Source of the DNA: Fredinandcohnia aciditolerans
GTDB taxonomy: Bacteria; Bacillota; Bacilli; Bacillales; Bacillaceae_L
Direction: 5' to 3'
DNA length: 64,000 nt
NCBI GenBank assembly: GCA_003640645.1
Contig: QGHH01000012.1
Location: forward strand, 1-64,000
Below are positions 16,939 to 27,461 of the stretch, one piece after another. Made by a program: the position numbers and the translations under genes. Every line of letters starts with the position of its first letter. Within the stretch, counting starts at the first letter, position 1. The notes under the pieces are model-generated. The model did no database searches, was not told where the DNA came from, and saw only the letters and a list, made by a program, of their open reading frames with translations.

Positions 16939-17973
16939 ATGCAAGAAAGATTACTTGAGCTTAAAGAAGAAGCTCTTGCAAAAGTCGAAGCTTCAACGAA
17001 TCTTAAAGAATTAAACGATATTCGTGTTGCGTATTTAGGAAAAAAAGGACCTATCACTGAAGTACTAAGAGGGATGGGCAAGCTCTCAGCCGAAGAGCGT
17101 CCTAAAATGGGTGCGCTTGTGAATGAAGTAAGAGAGCAAATTACTGAAAAATTAACTGCAAAACAGGAGTTACTTGAAAAAGAAGAAGTTGAAAAAAGAC
17201 TTGCTTCTGAAACAATCGATGTCACCTTACCTGGAAGACCGATTAAGGTAGGTGGACCTCATCCACTTACTAAGGTAATTGAAGAAATTGAAGATCTTTT
17301 CCTCGGTATGGGTTATTCAATCGCTGAGGGGCCAGAGGTCGAGAAAGATTATTACAATTTTGAGGCCTTAAATTTACCGAAGGACCACCCAGCAAGGGAC
17401 ATGCAGGATTCATTTTACATCACTGAGGATATTTTACTACGTACCCAAACGTCTCCTGTTCAAGCAAGAACAATGGAAAAGCATAAAGGAAAAGGACCTG
17501 TAAAAATCATCTGTCCTGGTAAAGTATACCGCCGAGACAACGATGATGCGACACATTCCCATCAATTCACTCAAATTGAAGGATTGGTTGTGGATGAAAA
17601 CATTCGTATGAGTGACCTTAAAGGTACTTTAAATACGTTTGCAAAGAAAATGTTTGGTGAAGATCGTGAAATCCGTCTACGTCCAAGCTTCTTCCCATTC
17701 ACTGAGCCTTCAGTAGAGATGGACATCTCATGCTTTAAATGTGGTGGAGATGGCTGTAATGTTTGTAAGAAAACAGGCTGGATTGAAATTTTAGGTGCCG
17801 GTATGGTTCATCCAAATGTACTTGAAATGTCTGGATTTGATTCAAAGAAATATACAGGCTTCGCGTTCGGAATGGGCCCAGAGCGTATTGCGATGTTAAA
17901 ATACGGAATTGATGATATTCGTCATTTATACACAAATGATAATCGATTCATCAAACAATTTAATCGGGCTTAA
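16939..17973 (+). CDS. pheS: Phenylalanyl-tRNA synthetase alpha subunit
   Basis: Catalytic subunit of the (alpha-beta)2 enzyme; 344 residues, equal to B. subtilis. N-terminal coiled coil, then class II motifs: [42 protein letters not shown] (motif 2), the Cys cluster [17 protein letters not shown], and motif 3 [17 protein letters not shown] 16939 is set by AAAAAGGAGG with 8-nt spacing; an out-of-frame ATG at 16935 is ignored. pheT follows 12 nt later. Confidence 0.96.
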   Translation: MQERLLELKEEALAKVEASTNLKELNDIRVAYLGKKGPITEVLRGMGKLSAEERPKMGALVNEVREQITEKLTAKQELLEKEEVEKRLASETIDVTLPGRPIKVGGPHPLTKVIEEIEDLFLGMGYSIAEGPEVEKDYYNFEALNLPKDHPARDMQDSFYITEDILLRTQTSPVQARTMEKHKGKGPVKIICPGKVYRRDNDDATHSHQFTQIEGLVVDENIRMSDLKGTLNTFAKKMFGEDREIRLRPSFFPFTEPSVEMDISCFKCGGDGCNVCKKTGWIEILGAGMVHPNVLEMSGFDSKKYTGFAFGMGPERIAMLKYGIDDIRHLYTNDNRFIKQFNRA

Positions 17974-17985
17974 GGAGGGAAAAAC

Positions 17986-20400
17986 ATGTTTGTTTCATAT
18001 AAATGGTTACAAGAATACGTTGATTTATCAGGTGTAACTGCTGAAGAATTAGCAGAGAAAATCACTAGAAGTGGAATTGAAGTTGAAGGTGTCGATCATT
18101 TAGGGGAAGGCATTAGCGGAATTGTTGTCGGTCATGTATTAGAATGTGAGCAACATCCCAATGCTGATAAATTAAACAGATGTCAAGTCGATTTAGGTGA
18201 AGGTGAACCTGTTCAAATTATTTGTGGTGCACCAAATGTTGCAAAAGGCCAAAAGGTGGTCGTGGCAAAGGTAGGAGCTGTACTTCCGGGTAACTTCAAA
18301 ATCAAAAAGGCAAAGCTTCGAGGTGAAGAATCAAATGGTATGATTTGTTCCCTACAAGAGCTTGGCATTGAATCAAAACTTGTTTCAAAGGAATATTCAG
18401 AAGGTATCTTTGTATTCCCACATGATGTTGAGCCAGGAGCGGACGCGATTGCCCAACTAAATCTTGATGACAAAGTTCTTGAGTTAGGACTAACACCTAA
18501 TCGTTCTGATGCTATGAGCATGTTAGGGGTTGCTTATGAAGTTGCAGCTATTCTAGGAAGAGAAGTTAAACTTCCACAACCGAAAGTAATAACCTCAGAG
18601 GAAAAAGCGGAGAATTATATTTCAATTGCTGTTGATGCAAAGGAAGATAATCCATTATATGTGGCGCGAGTTGTAAAGAACGTTAAAATCGGTCCATCAC
18701 CATTGTGGCTTCAAACACGACTGATGGCAGAAGGAATTCGACCACACAATAATGTAGTTGATATTACAAATTATATTTTATTAGAATATGGCCAACCTTT
18801 ACATGCCTTTGATTATGACCGTCTTGGCTCTAATGAAATTCTTGTAAGACGTGCGAATAACGGAGAAAAGATTACAACATTAGACGATGTAGAGCGTACA
18901 TTAACGAACGAACACCTTGTTATTACAAATGGAACGGTGCCAGTTGCCCTTGCGGGTGTAATGGGTGGAGCAAATTCTGAAGTTAAAAATGACACAACAA
19001 CAGTATTAATAGAGTCTGCTTATTTTACAGGAAGTACAATCCGTAAGTCTTCTAAGGATCACGGATTACGCAGTGAGGCAAGTGCTCGCTTTGAAAAAGG
19101 AATTGATCCAAATCGTACTCGTGAAGCAGCTGACCGTGCTGCTGAGCTAATGGCAGAGCTTGCTGGCGGTGTGATTCTTGATGGTGTTGTAGCAGTTGAT
19201 ACTCTTGATATTCAACCTGTAGAAGTATCGGTTTCACTAGAGAGAATTAATAAAGTGTTAGGAACTGAAATAGCAAAAGAAAAAGTAGTAGAGATTTTTA
19301 CAAACCTACAATTCCCATTTACTGTGGATAACAATACGTTCCATGTTACTGCACCAACTCGCAGACCTGACATTACGATTGAAGAGGATTTAATCGAAGA
19401 AGTTGCACGTTTATTCGGTTATGATGAGCTACCAACAACACTTCCAGTTGGCGAATCAAATCCTGGCAGATTAACGGATTACCAGGCTAAGCGTCGTTTA
19501 GTTAGAAGATATCTAGAAGGTGTAGGCTTATATCAAAGCACTACATATTCACTTACTAGTGCTGAAAAAGTTACTAAATACGCACTTGAAAAAAGTGAAC
19601 CTATACGTTTGGCAATGCCAATGAGCGAGGAACGTAGTCTCTTAAGACTTAGTCTTCTTCCTCATTTATTAGAAGTTGTTTCACATAACCTAGCTCGCCA
19701 GATTGACAGTGTAGCTACTTATGAAACTGGTGCGGTATTCATTACTAGACCTGGCCAGGAACTACCTGAAGAGAAAGAACATCTTGCGATTGCTCTTACA
19801 GGTTCGTGGTTATCACCAACATGGCAGGGTGAGAAAAAAGCAGTAGACTTCTATGTGGTTAAAGGTATTGTAGAAGGTCTATTTGAAATGCTTGGTCTTG
19901 GAAATAGAACTTCATTCCTTCAAGCAAGGGTTGAAGATATGCATCCTGGTCGTACTGCTTCTGTGTTAGTAGATAACAAAGAAATTGGATTTATTGGTCA
20001 AATTCATCCAAATGTCCAAAAAGACTTAGATTTAACACCGACTTATGTGGTTGAATTATCATTAAAGGATGTCTTAGAAGCAGATGTGGAAGAAATACTG
20101 TATCAGCCAATTCCAAGATTCCCTTCAATGACTCGTGACATCGCGCTTGTTGTAGATCAATCAGTGGCTGCAGGTGATATGAAGCAGGTCATTATTGAAG
20201 CGGGTGGAAAGTTACTCCGTGATGTAACGATCTTTGACCTATATGAAGGAGAGCGTATGGAGCCTGGTAAAAAATCAGTTGCATACTCGATCAAATACTA
20301 CGATCCAGAACGTACTCTAACAGAGGAAGAAGTAACCAAAGCACATGAAAAAGTACTAAAGGCAGTTGCAGAGAAATTTGATGCATCATTGCGTTCATAA
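17986..20400 (+). CDS. pheT: Phenylalanyl-tRNA synthetase beta subunit
   Basis: 804 residues, full length. Domain order: B1, an EMAP/tRNA-binding OB fold (about 40-150, [21 protein letters not shown]), B3/B4 editing domain ([42 protein letters not shown]), B5 ([24 protein letters not shown]), a catalytic-like core and a C-terminal anticodon-binding FDX-ACB domain ([19 protein letters not shown]). TTAAGGAGGG precedes the ATG. It is cotranscribed with pheS under the T-box. Confidence 0.97.
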   Translation: MFVSYKWLQEYVDLSGVTAEELAEKITRSGIEVEGVDHLGEGISGIVVGHVLECEQHPNADKLNRCQVDLGEGEPVQIICGAPNVAKGQKVVVAKVGAVLPGNFKIKKAKLRGEESNGMICSLQELGIESKLVSKEYSEGIFVFPHDVEPGADAIAQLNLDDKVLELGLTPNRSDAMSMLGVAYEVAAILGREVKLPQPKVITSEEKAENYISIAVDAKEDNPLYVARVVKNVKIGPSPLWLQTRLMAEGIRPHNNVVDITNYILLEYGQPLHAFDYDRLGSNEILVRRANNGEKITTLDDVERTLTNEHLVITNGTVPVALAGVMGGANSEVKNDTTTVLIESAYFTGSTIRKSSKDHGLRSEASARFEKGIDPNRTREAADRAAELMAELAGGVILDGVVAVDTLDIQPVEVSVSLERINKVLGTEIAKEKVVEIFTNLQFPFTVDNNTFHVTAPTRRPDITIEEDLIEEVARLFGYDELPTTLPVGESNPGRLTDYQAKRRLVRRYLEGVGLYQSTTYSLTSAEKVTKYALEKSEPIRLAMPMSEERSLLRLSLLPHLLEVVSHNLARQIDSVATYETGAVFITRPGQELPEEKEHLAIALTGSWLSPTWQGEKKAVDFYVVKGIVEGLFEMLGLGNRTSFLQARVEDMHPGRTASVLVDNKEIGFIGQIHPNVQKDLDLTPTYVVELSLKDVLEADVEEILYQPIPRFPSMTRDIALVVDQSVAAGDMKQVIIEAGGKLLRDVTIFDLYEGERMEPGKKSVAYSIKYYDPERTLTEEEVTKAHEKVLKAVAEKFDASLRS

Positions 20401-20402
20401 TA

Positions 20403-20436
20403 TGAATGGAGTGGGTATTGTAGCCCACTCCATTTT
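20403..20436 (+). terminator. pheST terminator
   Basis: ATGGAGTGGG / CCCACTCCAT stem, 8-nt loop, then TTTTAATTT. Confidence 0.9.
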
Positions 20437-20442
20437 AATTTG

Positions 20443-20536
20443 TCTAGCTTCAGGCATCTGATCTAAGCCTAATATTTCGAAAGGTTGGGGGATCCTATGC
20501 TTGTCGTCACTTAAAGATGCGCGCCTTGTGCATTTC
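20443..20536. repeat. TCTAGC repeat, copy 3 (between pheT and rnhC)
   Basis: Shares the ends TCTAGCTTCAGGC and GCGCGCCTTGTGCATTTCTT with the copies at 7733 and 16743, but the middle has diverged. It abuts the rnhC stop. Confidence 0.75.
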
Positions 20537-21472
20537 TTATATCCCAGCTATTTTCTTTGCTTTTCCTGTGTTTGCAAAATGTAGTTTGGTATACGTGTAC
20601 AGTGCACCAACACCGTGCTTTTTTATTAGCTTAGCTGCAACCACATCAACCTGAGCACCGGCCCCTTTTTTTAACTCCAAACCGCACTTCTCACTTAATT
20701 TATCAAATTCTTTTATGAATGCATAACGAGCGATAATTGAAGCAGCAGCGACTGATAGGTGGACGCCCTCAGCTTTTGTGCTGAAATAAACCTTATCCTT
20801 AATTATTTCCTTTTGACCAGAAAGATGTTTAAAATACACGTCAGGGACAGCGAACTGATCGATTAAAATACCATCGGGTGTGGAGGGGGCAATTTTTTTC
20901 AAGACATGTCCGATTGCTTGGTTATGTAATAAGGCCTTCATCTTTCCTTGAGTCATCCCTTTAGCTTGGAGTTCATTGTATTTTTCATTATGTAAAATTA
21001 ACAGACTATATGGGATCACATGAATAATCGATTTGGCAATCTCACAAATTTGTTTGTCGTTTAAATCCTTTGAATCTTTAACCCCAAGTTCCTTCAATAG
21101 CTCGAACTTATCATTGGAAACAAATGCAGCAACGACTGTCATCGGGCCAAAGTAGTCACCAGTCCCAACTTCATCCGAACCAACCATTGATAATGTTCCG
21201 ATATTCGCAGGCAAGCCACTATTCTTTGGAACTTGTTTGTTAGTTGTGGTCGTTTTACTGGAGGTAACAGAGCTGTCCCATTTTGCAGCTTCGCTTAAAG
21301 CGCTATTTCCTTGAAACAATACTTTCCCAGATTTATAAGCTGTAATTGTACAGCTAGGGAGTTTGGCGACAAATAATCCTCCCTGTGGGACCTTATCTTG
21401 CAATTGACTTTTGTAATGCGTCTTCATTTTTTCTATCGTTTCGAGGGCACATTTTAATACAGTATTAGACAA
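20537..21472 (-). CDS. rnhC: Ribonuclease HIII
   Basis: Cleaves the RNA strand of RNA/DNA hybrids. 311 residues: an N-terminal TBP-like substrate-binding domain (about 1-85), then the type 2 RNase H core with VGSDEVGTGDYFGPM (catalytic Asp/Glu), GVKDSKDLND, DQFAVPD and SVAAASIIARYAF. The start is set at TTG 21472 (MSNTVLKCALETIEKM, as in the family) because AGGAG ends right at the upstream ATG 21481 but gives good spacing to 21472. It diverges from zapA. Confidence 0.93.
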   Translation of the reverse strand: MSNTVLKCALETIEKMKTHYKSQLQDKVPQGGLFVAKLPSCTITAYKSGKVLFQGNSALSEAAKWDSSVTSSKTTTTNKQVPKNSGLPANIGTLSMVGSDEVGTGDYFGPMTVVAAFVSNDKFELLKELGVKDSKDLNDKQICEIAKSIIHVIPYSLLILHNEKYNELQAKGMTQGKMKALLHNQAIGHVLKKIAPSTPDGILIDQFAVPDVYFKHLSGQKEIIKDKVYFSTKAEGVHLSVAAASIIARYAFIKEFDKLSEKCGLELKKGAGAQVDVVAAKLIKKHGVGALYTYTKLHFANTGKAKKIAGI

Positions 21473-21604
21473 AAATAACATCTCCTACTATTTATGGATA
21501 AAATTCTACATGTTCTATCATAACGTTTGTTGAGATTTCTTTCCATAAATATCACGTTCATGGTATTATTATCTGTAGGATTGACTAGAATGGAGGCCAA
21601 ATAC

Positions 21605-21874
21605 TTGTCACAGCCACAAAAAACAAGAACCACTGTAGATATATATGGACAGCAATACTCAATTATCGGGTCTGAGAGCACAAGTCATATTCGCCTTGTG
21701 GCCTCAATTGTCGATGATAAAATGAGAGAAATTAGCGGAAAAAACCCGACACTTGATATTAATAAACTAGCAGTATTAACAGCAGTTAATATTGTTCATG
21801 AACATCTAAAGTTAAAAGAAGACTATGAAAACCTTGAAAAACTCTTAGAACAAGCAAAAAATGAAAAGGATTGA
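21605..21874 (+). CDS. zapA: Cell division protein ZapA
   Basis: Promotes FtsZ bundling at the Z-ring. 89 residues: [65 protein letters not shown], a globular head plus coiled-coil tail. TTG 21605 is the start, with TGGAGG 8 nt upstream; ATG 21590 would put that SD inside the gene. A TGGTATTAT extended -10 at 21561-21569 may be its promoter. Followed after 6 bp by the cvpA-like gene. Confidence 0.92.
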   Translation: MSQPQKTRTTVDIYGQQYSIIGSESTSHIRLVASIVDDKMREISGKNPTLDINKLAVLTAVNIVHEHLKLKEDYENLEKLLEQAKNEKD

Positions 21875-21880
21875 AGTGAT

Positions 21881-22408
21881 ATGTTCGATTTAGTTTTGAT
21901 TATTATCCTCTTAATGGGATTCTTAGTTGGTTTAAGAAGAGGGTTTATCCTTCAAATCGTTCATCTTACTGGCTTTATTGTTGCATTTATCGTCGCATAT
22001 CTCTATTATGATGAACTTATGCCAAAATTAGTATTATGGATTCCATATCCATCATTCGGCGACGCCGAGACAATGAAATTTTTATTTGAAAGTACAAACT
22101 TAGAAACGTCTTATTATCGTGCTATTGCTTTTGCAATTATTTTCTTTGTTACAAAGTTCCTATGGCAGATTATAGGATCGATGTTAGATTTCCTTGCAAA
22201 TCTACCAATTTTAAAACAAATTAACGGGTGGGCTGGAGGCCTACTAGGATTTGTTGAGGTATACCTCATTGTTTTTATTGTGCTTTATATCGGAGCTTTA
22301 CTACCAGTTGAAATGGTTCAGTCTAATCTCAATGATTCATTTATGGCGAAAATGATCGTACAGCACACACCATTCTTCACTGGGAAAATTAAGGACATGT
22401 GGATTTGA
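21881..22408 (+). CDS. yshB: CvpA family membrane protein (YshB)
   Basis: 175 residues, four predicted membrane segments starting with DLVLIIILLMGFLVGLRRGF and ending with EVYLIVFIVLYIGALLPV; WAGGLLGFVE is the conserved CvpA loop. CvpA proteins are linked to envelope functions and colicin V production in Enterobacteria; the role in bacilli is unknown. It forms a zapA-yshB unit ended by a terminator. Confidence 0.9.
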   Translation: MFDLVLIIILLMGFLVGLRRGFILQIVHLTGFIVAFIVAYLYYDELMPKLVLWIPYPSFGDAETMKFLFESTNLETSYYRAIAFAIIFFVTKFLWQIIGSMLDFLANLPILKQINGWAGGLLGFVEVYLIVFIVLYIGALLPVEMVQSNLNDSFMAKMIVQHTPFFTGKIKDMWI

Positions 22409-22423
22409 CAAGTAATTAGTAAC

Positions 22424-22456
22424 TGACTCCTCTATATAGTTAGAGGAGTTTTTTTT
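22424..22456 (+). terminator. zapA-yshB terminator
   Basis: ACTCCTCTA / TAGAGGAGT stem and a run of T. Confidence 0.9.
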
Positions 22457-22555
22457 GTCAAAAATGAAAAAGCTGATACATTAAGTGACTTTTTCGCAAA
22501 AAATCTGTATCATTTTGGATAGTTAATCGTATGGAATGATAGGTAGGTGCTAACA

Positions 22556-24274
22556 GTGACTATTAATAAAAAAGATGTAATCCGTCTATTAGAGACAATT
22601 GCAATATATATGGAACTAAAAGGGGACAACCCATTTAAAATTTCAGCTTTCCGTAAAGCAGCTGCTGCATTGGAAAATGATGATCGAAGTTTATCTACCA
22701 TTGAAGACTTCACAACACTCCCAGGTATTGGAAAAGGAACCGCAGCTGTGATAAAAGAGTACATAGAAACTGGCAGCTCAAACGTACTAAATGAATTAAA
22801 AGAAAAAGTGCCAGAAGGTCTCATCCCTTTGTTAAACCTGCCAGGACTTGGCGGCAAAAAAATAGCTAAGCTTTATCAAGAACTGGGCATTGAAGATATG
22901 GAAATGTTAAAACAAGCATGCTTAAACGAAAAAATTCAAAATCTTGCAGGTTTTGGTAAGAAAACAGAAGAAAAAATACTCGCTTCCATCGAGGAATATG
23001 GCAAACGACCCGACCGCTTGCCAATTGCTCTCATGCTAGCGCTCGCTGAAGAAATCGAGGAACAATTAGGTAAGATGGATGGAATCTCAACTTTCTCTCG
23101 AGCAGGTAGTCTGCGCAGAATGAGAGAAACGATAAAGGACCTTGATTTCATTATTGCAACAAATGAACCTGAAAAAGTACGGGAACAACTATTAAGTCTT
23201 ACTGGCATAAGTGGTGTCATTGCGAGCGGAGATACAAAGGTTTCAGTTCAAATTTCCTATAGTTATGATATTTCGGTTGATTTTCGTCTTGTAAAACCAC
23301 ATGAATTTGCAACTACCCTTCATCATTTTACAGGCAGTAAAGATCATAATGTGAGGATGCGGCAATTGGCAAAAGACCGTGGTGAAAAAATAAGTGAATA
23401 TGGCGTTGAAAATAGTGAAACAGGTGAAATGAAAACTTTTGAAACGGAAGAAGAGTTTTATCAATATTTCGGACTCACCTTTATCCCGCCAGAGCTAAGA
23501 GAAGATGGCTCAGAGGTAGAAGCCTTTCAACGGAAAGTTGAACACATACGGCTTGAAGATATAAAAGGCGACCTCCATATGCACACATCATGGAGTGACG
23601 GGGCTTTCACGATTGAAGAAATGGTCGAAGCCTGCAGGAAAAAAGGCTACAGCTATATGGCTATAACAGACCATTCACAATATCTTCGTGTTGCAAACGG
23701 GCTTACCCCCGAGCGTTTATTAGAACAACACAAAGAAATAAAACGATTAAATGAAAAATATGATGATTTTACGATTTTTACAGGTGTTGAAATGGACATC
23801 CTTCCTGATGGTAGACTAGATTATGATGATGAACTTATTCGAGAAGTTGATGTTGTAATTGCATCCATACATTCAAGCTTTTCACAACCAAGGGAGAAAA
23901 TCATGCAACGCTTAAAAACAGCATTAGAAAATCTTCATGTTGATATCATCGCACACCCTACTGGAAGAATACTTGGACGCAGAAAAGGATATGACGTAGA
24001 CGTTGATATGCTAATTGAGCTAGCCAAAGAAACGAATACAGCCTTGGAATTAAATGCGAACCTGAATAGATTGGACCTTTCTTCAGATTATATTAGAAAG
24101 GCACAAGATGCAGGTGTCAAACTAGTGATTAACACAGATGCACATAATATAGACATGTTAGAAGATATGGGTTATGGCATTTCTGCTGCAACAAAAGGTT
24201 GGATCAAAAAAGAAAGTGTTATTAACTCCTGGGAAAAGGATGAACTATTGGCTTATTTAAAAAGAAATTTATAA
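22556..24274 (+). CDS. polX: DNA polymerase X / PHP 3'-5' exonuclease
   Basis: Gap-filling repair polymerase with a C-terminal PHP nuclease; 572 residues. Three helix-hairpin-helix motifs (LPGIGKGTAAVI, LPGLGGKKIAKLY, LAGFGKKTEEKIL), the nucleotidyltransferase signature GSLRRMRETIKDLDFII, a thumb region, and PHP motifs DLHMHTSWSDG, TDHSQ, IASIHSSF, IAHPTGR and INTDAH. GTG 22556 is preferred because AGGTAGGTG lies 6 nt upstream; an in-frame GTG at 22547 overlaps that SD. Confidence 0.94.
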   Translation: MTINKKDVIRLLETIAIYMELKGDNPFKISAFRKAAAALENDDRSLSTIEDFTTLPGIGKGTAAVIKEYIETGSSNVLNELKEKVPEGLIPLLNLPGLGGKKIAKLYQELGIEDMEMLKQACLNEKIQNLAGFGKKTEEKILASIEEYGKRPDRLPIALMLALAEEIEEQLGKMDGISTFSRAGSLRRMRETIKDLDFIIATNEPEKVREQLLSLTGISGVIASGDTKVSVQISYSYDISVDFRLVKPHEFATTLHHFTGSKDHNVRMRQLAKDRGEKISEYGVENSETGEMKTFETEEEFYQYFGLTFIPPELREDGSEVEAFQRKVEHIRLEDIKGDLHMHTSWSDGAFTIEEMVEACRKKGYSYMAITDHSQYLRVANGLTPERLLEQHKEIKRLNEKYDDFTIFTGVEMDILPDGRLDYDDELIREVDVVIASIHSSFSQPREKIMQRLKTALENLHVDIIAHPTGRILGRRKGYDVDVDMLIELAKETNTALELNANLNRLDLSSDYIRKAQDAGVKLVINTDAHNIDMLEDMGYGISAATKGWIKKESVINSWEKDELLAYLKRNL

Positions 24275-24346
24275 TTCTATTTATTCTCCTTCTAAAGGGA
24301 GATACGTCCATAGTAAAGTTGTGGGTAGCAAGAAGGGAGTAACAGC

Positions 24347-26707
24347 ATGCAACCACGAGTTTTAAAGGTTTTAGAATTTGATAAAGTGAAAGAACTGCTA
24401 AAACAGCACGTCTCATCCTCATTAGGAAGAGAAAAAGTTGATCAAATGATTCCTTCCACGAATGTAGAGGAGGTTGTTTTTCTACAAGAGCAAACGGATG
24501 AAGCATCTAAGGTATTACGGTTAAAAGGAAATGTTCCTCTTGGGGGATTAACGGATATCCGAGCTGCGGTTAAGCGCGCAAGCATTGGCGGTGGCTTAAA
24601 TACAATGGAGCTCTTAGACATTGCAGGCACTATCTATGCTGGTAGACAAATGAAGAAGTTTGTTGAAGGTATGATTGAGGACGCGATCGAAGTTCCAATC
24701 CTCGGTGAATTAGTTGAACGTATAATGCCCTTATTTGAACTAGAACAAAAAATAAAAAACTGTATCGATGACAATGGAGTTGTCATGGATGGAGCGAGTG
24801 ACAAATTGCGTGGAATTCGCACCCAACTTCGTAGCAGTGAAGCGAGAATTAGGGAGAAGCTAGAACATATTATTCGTTCTTCTTCCGCTCAAAAAACACT
24901 TTCAGATGCAATCATTACAATTCGTAATGATCGTTACGTAATTCCCGTTAAACAGGAATACCGTGGGACTTACGGTGGAATCGTTCATGACCAATCCTCT
25001 TCGGGGGCTACATTGTTTATTGAACCACAATCAGTGGTTGACCTTAACAATGTATTACAGGAAGCTAGGGTTAGAGAAAAACAAGAAATTGACCGTATTT
25101 TACTAGAACTCTCAAATGCAGTAGCAGAGGAATATGAGCCACTCTATCAAAATGTGAACACGCTTGGGGAACTTGATTTTATGTTCACAAAAGCGAGCTA
25201 CAGTAAAAAGATGAAGGGGACAAAGCCGAAAATCAACGGTAATGGCTATGTGTTCATTAAAAAAGGTCGTCATCCTCTAATTGACCCACAAGAAGTAGTG
25301 CCAAATGATATTGAGCTTGGCAAAGACTACACTTCTATTGTAATTACGGGTCCAAATACAGGGGGAAAAACAGTCACATTAAAAACAATCGGGTTATTAA
25401 CAATTATGGCTCAAGCGGGCCTACAAATACCGGCACAGGAAGAGTCAGAGATTGCTGTATTTGAATCGGTATACGCTGATATAGGTGATGAGCAATCTAT
25501 TGAACAAAGCTTAAGTACGTTTTCTTCCCACATGGTTAACATTGTAGATATTTTAAAACAAGTTGACGAAAACAGTTTAGTTCTTTTCGATGAATTGGGA
25601 GCAGGAACTGACCCTCAAGAAGGGGCTGCCCTTGCTATTTCAATTCTTGATGAAGTGTATAGTAGAGGTGCAAGAGTTATTGCTACAACCCATTACCCAG
25701 AGTTAAAAGCATATGGATACAACCGAGAAGGAGTAATCAATGCAAGTGTCGAATTTGATATTGAAACTTTAAGTCCAACATATAAGCTTTTAATCGGAGT
25801 TCCTGGACGAAGTAATGCATTTGAAATTTCAAAACGATTGGGGTTATCTGATAGCATTATTCACACTGCCAAAAATCATATTAGTTCTGAAACGAATACG
25901 GTCGAAAATATGATTGCCTCCTTGGAGAAAAGTAAAAAGGATGCGGAACAGGAGCTTGAGGACGCTGAAGATATCCGAAGGCAGGCAGAGAAACTTCATA
26001 AACAACTTCAAGAGCAAATCATTGAATTTAATGAACAACGTGACAAACTATATGAAAAAGCAGAACAAAAAGCAGCTGAAACAATCAAAAATGCAACGAG
26101 CGAAGCAGAAGAAGTCATTCGAGATTTACGTAAAATGAAGCTTGAACAACAATCCCTTGTTAAGGAACATCAATTGATAGATGCGAAAAAGCGTTTGGAA
26201 AATGCAGTACCTCAACTTTCGAACAAGACGAATAAACAATCTGTTTCAACCAAAGCAAAAAGAAAGCTCGTACCTGGTGATGAAGTAAAGGTAATTAGCC
26301 TAAACCAAAAGGGCCATTTAATCGATAAGGCAGGAAATAACGAATGGCAGGTTCAAATTGGGATCTTAAAAATGAAGGTTAAAGAAAAAGACCTCGAGTT
26401 TGTTAGCAGTCCGAAACCAGTGGAAACTAAGCCACTAGCGACAGTAAGAGGTAGAGATTATCACGTAAGTCTAGAATTAGACTTACGAGGTGAACGTTAC
26501 GAAAACGCTTTGGTTCGAGTGGAAAAATATATCGATGATGCTTTACTTGCAGGTTATCCTCGTGTATCTATTATCCATGGAAAAGGAACAGGTGCTTTGC
26601 GTCAAGGAGTTCAAGAATACTTGAAAAATCACCGCTCCGTAAAATCTACAAGATTTGGGGAAGCCGGAGAAGGTGGAACAGGCGTTACAGTAGTAGAATT
26701 AAAATAA
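24347..26707 (+). CDS. mutS2: Endonuclease MutS2
   Basis: 786 residues. MutS-like clamp and core, ATPase domain with Walker [12 protein letters not shown] and Walker [15 protein letters not shown], a long coiled coil (about 510-620), and a C-terminal Smr nuclease domain ([34 protein letters not shown]). MutS2 suppresses recombination and rescues collided ribosomes; it is not a mismatch-repair MutS. AGAAGGGAG precedes the ATG. Probably cotranscribed with polX and the DUF350 gene. Confidence 0.96.
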   Translation: MQPRVLKVLEFDKVKELLKQHVSSSLGREKVDQMIPSTNVEEVVFLQEQTDEASKVLRLKGNVPLGGLTDIRAAVKRASIGGGLNTMELLDIAGTIYAGRQMKKFVEGMIEDAIEVPILGELVERIMPLFELEQKIKNCIDDNGVVMDGASDKLRGIRTQLRSSEARIREKLEHIIRSSSAQKTLSDAIITIRNDRYVIPVKQEYRGTYGGIVHDQSSSGATLFIEPQSVVDLNNVLQEARVREKQEIDRILLELSNAVAEEYEPLYQNVNTLGELDFMFTKASYSKKMKGTKPKINGNGYVFIKKGRHPLIDPQEVVPNDIELGKDYTSIVITGPNTGGKTVTLKTIGLLTIMAQAGLQIPAQEESEIAVFESVYADIGDEQSIEQSLSTFSSHMVNIVDILKQVDENSLVLFDELGAGTDPQEGAALAISILDEVYSRGARVIATTHYPELKAYGYNREGVINASVEFDIETLSPTYKLLIGVPGRSNAFEISKRLGLSDSIIHTAKNHISSETNTVENMIASLEKSKKDAEQELEDAEDIRRQAEKLHKQLQEQIIEFNEQRDKLYEKAEQKAAETIKNATSEAEEVIRDLRKMKLEQQSLVKEHQLIDAKKRLENAVPQLSNKTNKQSVSTKAKRKLVPGDEVKVISLNQKGHLIDKAGNNEWQVQIGILKMKVKEKDLEFVSSPKPVETKPLATVRGRDYHVSLELDLRGERYENALVRVEKYIDDALLAGYPRVSIIHGKGTGALRQGVQEYLKNHRSVKSTRFGEAGEGGTGVTVVELK

Positions 26708-26747
26708 ATTTGCAAAGAAATGTAATCTCTAATAGGGAGAGAAGATA

Positions 26748-27167
26748 ATGGATCAATTTTGGGATAATGAATTTGTGTTAACGGCTGCTAATTACAGTGT
26801 TGTTATTCTGTGTTTAGTTCTGTTTATGGCCATATTTGAATTGGTCACCAAATACAAAAATTGGGAAGAAATCCAAAAAGGAAATCTCTCAGTCGCAATG
26901 GCAACCGGAGGGAAAATTTTCGGGATTGCAAATATATTCCGCTATTCCATCCAAAACCACGATACATTATTTGTCATGATTGGCTGGGGAGTATTTGGGT
27001 TCTTTTTGCTTCTAATTGGCTATTTTATTTTTGAATTCTTAACCCCGAAATTCGACATTGATGTTGAAATACAACAAGATAATCGCGCAGTAGGACTTAT
27101 ATCCATGATTATATCGGTGGGACTCTCTTATGTAATCGGCGCAGGGATTGGAAATGGTGGTTTTTAA
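26748..27167 (+). CDS. yshE: DUF350 family membrane protein (YshE)
   Basis: 139 residues with four hydrophobic helices (YSVVILCLVLFMAIFELV; GWGVFGFFLLLIGYFIFEFL; GLISMIISVGLSYVIGAGIG) and a central ATGGKIFGIANIFR, the DUF350 pattern. The function is unknown. AGGGAGAG precedes the ATG. It is followed after 1 bp by a tiny membrane peptide gene. Confidence 0.88.
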   Translation: MDQFWDNEFVLTAANYSVVILCLVLFMAIFELVTKYKNWEEIQKGNLSVAMATGGKIFGIANIFRYSIQNHDTLFVMIGWGVFGFFLLLIGYFIFEFLTPKFDIDVEIQQDNRAVGLISMIISVGLSYVIGAGIGNGGF

Positions 27168-27168
27168 T

Positions 27169-27246
27169 ATGGAAAAGCTAGCTAAAATACTGTTGGTTGT
27201 AAGTGGAGTATTTGTTATTGTTGGGATCCTTTATTTAGTGTTATAA
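27169..27246 (+). CDS. 25-residue single-span membrane peptide (small ORF)
   Basis: ATG 27169 to TAA 27246 encodes MEKLAK, then ILLVVSGVFVIVGILYLVL: a short basic N-terminus followed by one 19-residue hydrophobic helix. GGTGG lies 8 nt upstream, inside the end of yshE, and the stop of yshE is 1 bp away, so translational coupling is likely. A terminator follows 6 bp after the stop. The frame, SD and placement all look genuine. I know no family for it; it may act with the DUF350 protein. Confidence 0.6.
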   Translation: MEKLAKILLVVSGVFVIVGILYLVL

Positions 27247-27251
27247 GATAA

Positions 27252-27290
27252 ATGGGCTGATTGGGGAATTAACCAACAGCCCTTTTTTAT
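27252..27290 (+). terminator. Terminator after yshE and small ORF
   Basis: GGGCTGATTGG / CCAACAGCCC stem (one mismatch) followed by TTTTTTATT. Confidence 0.88.
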
Positions 27291-27350
27291 TAGTCATTTG
27301 GTAATTTGTCGTAAAACGACATAAACTTCAGCAACAATTCATGAATCTGA

Positions 27351-27406
27351 TTGTCACCGAATATTCTATATAATATAATGAATATAAATGGTTTGAAAAT
27401 TCAAAC
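27351..27406 (+). promoter_or_regulatory. lcfA promoter and downstream palindrome
   Basis: TTGTCA (27351-27356), 17 bp, TATAAT (27374-27379). The perfect palindrome GTTTGAA-AA-TTCAAAC lies at 27391-27406, where an operator would block early elongation. ATTCATGAAT (27337-27346) sits just upstream of the -35. Neither is a full FadR box. Confidence 0.7.
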
Positions 27407-27461
27407 TGATCCTTGGATACGTCTTCGTATTCTTTAAAATGAATTAAAGGGAGGTTATTAG

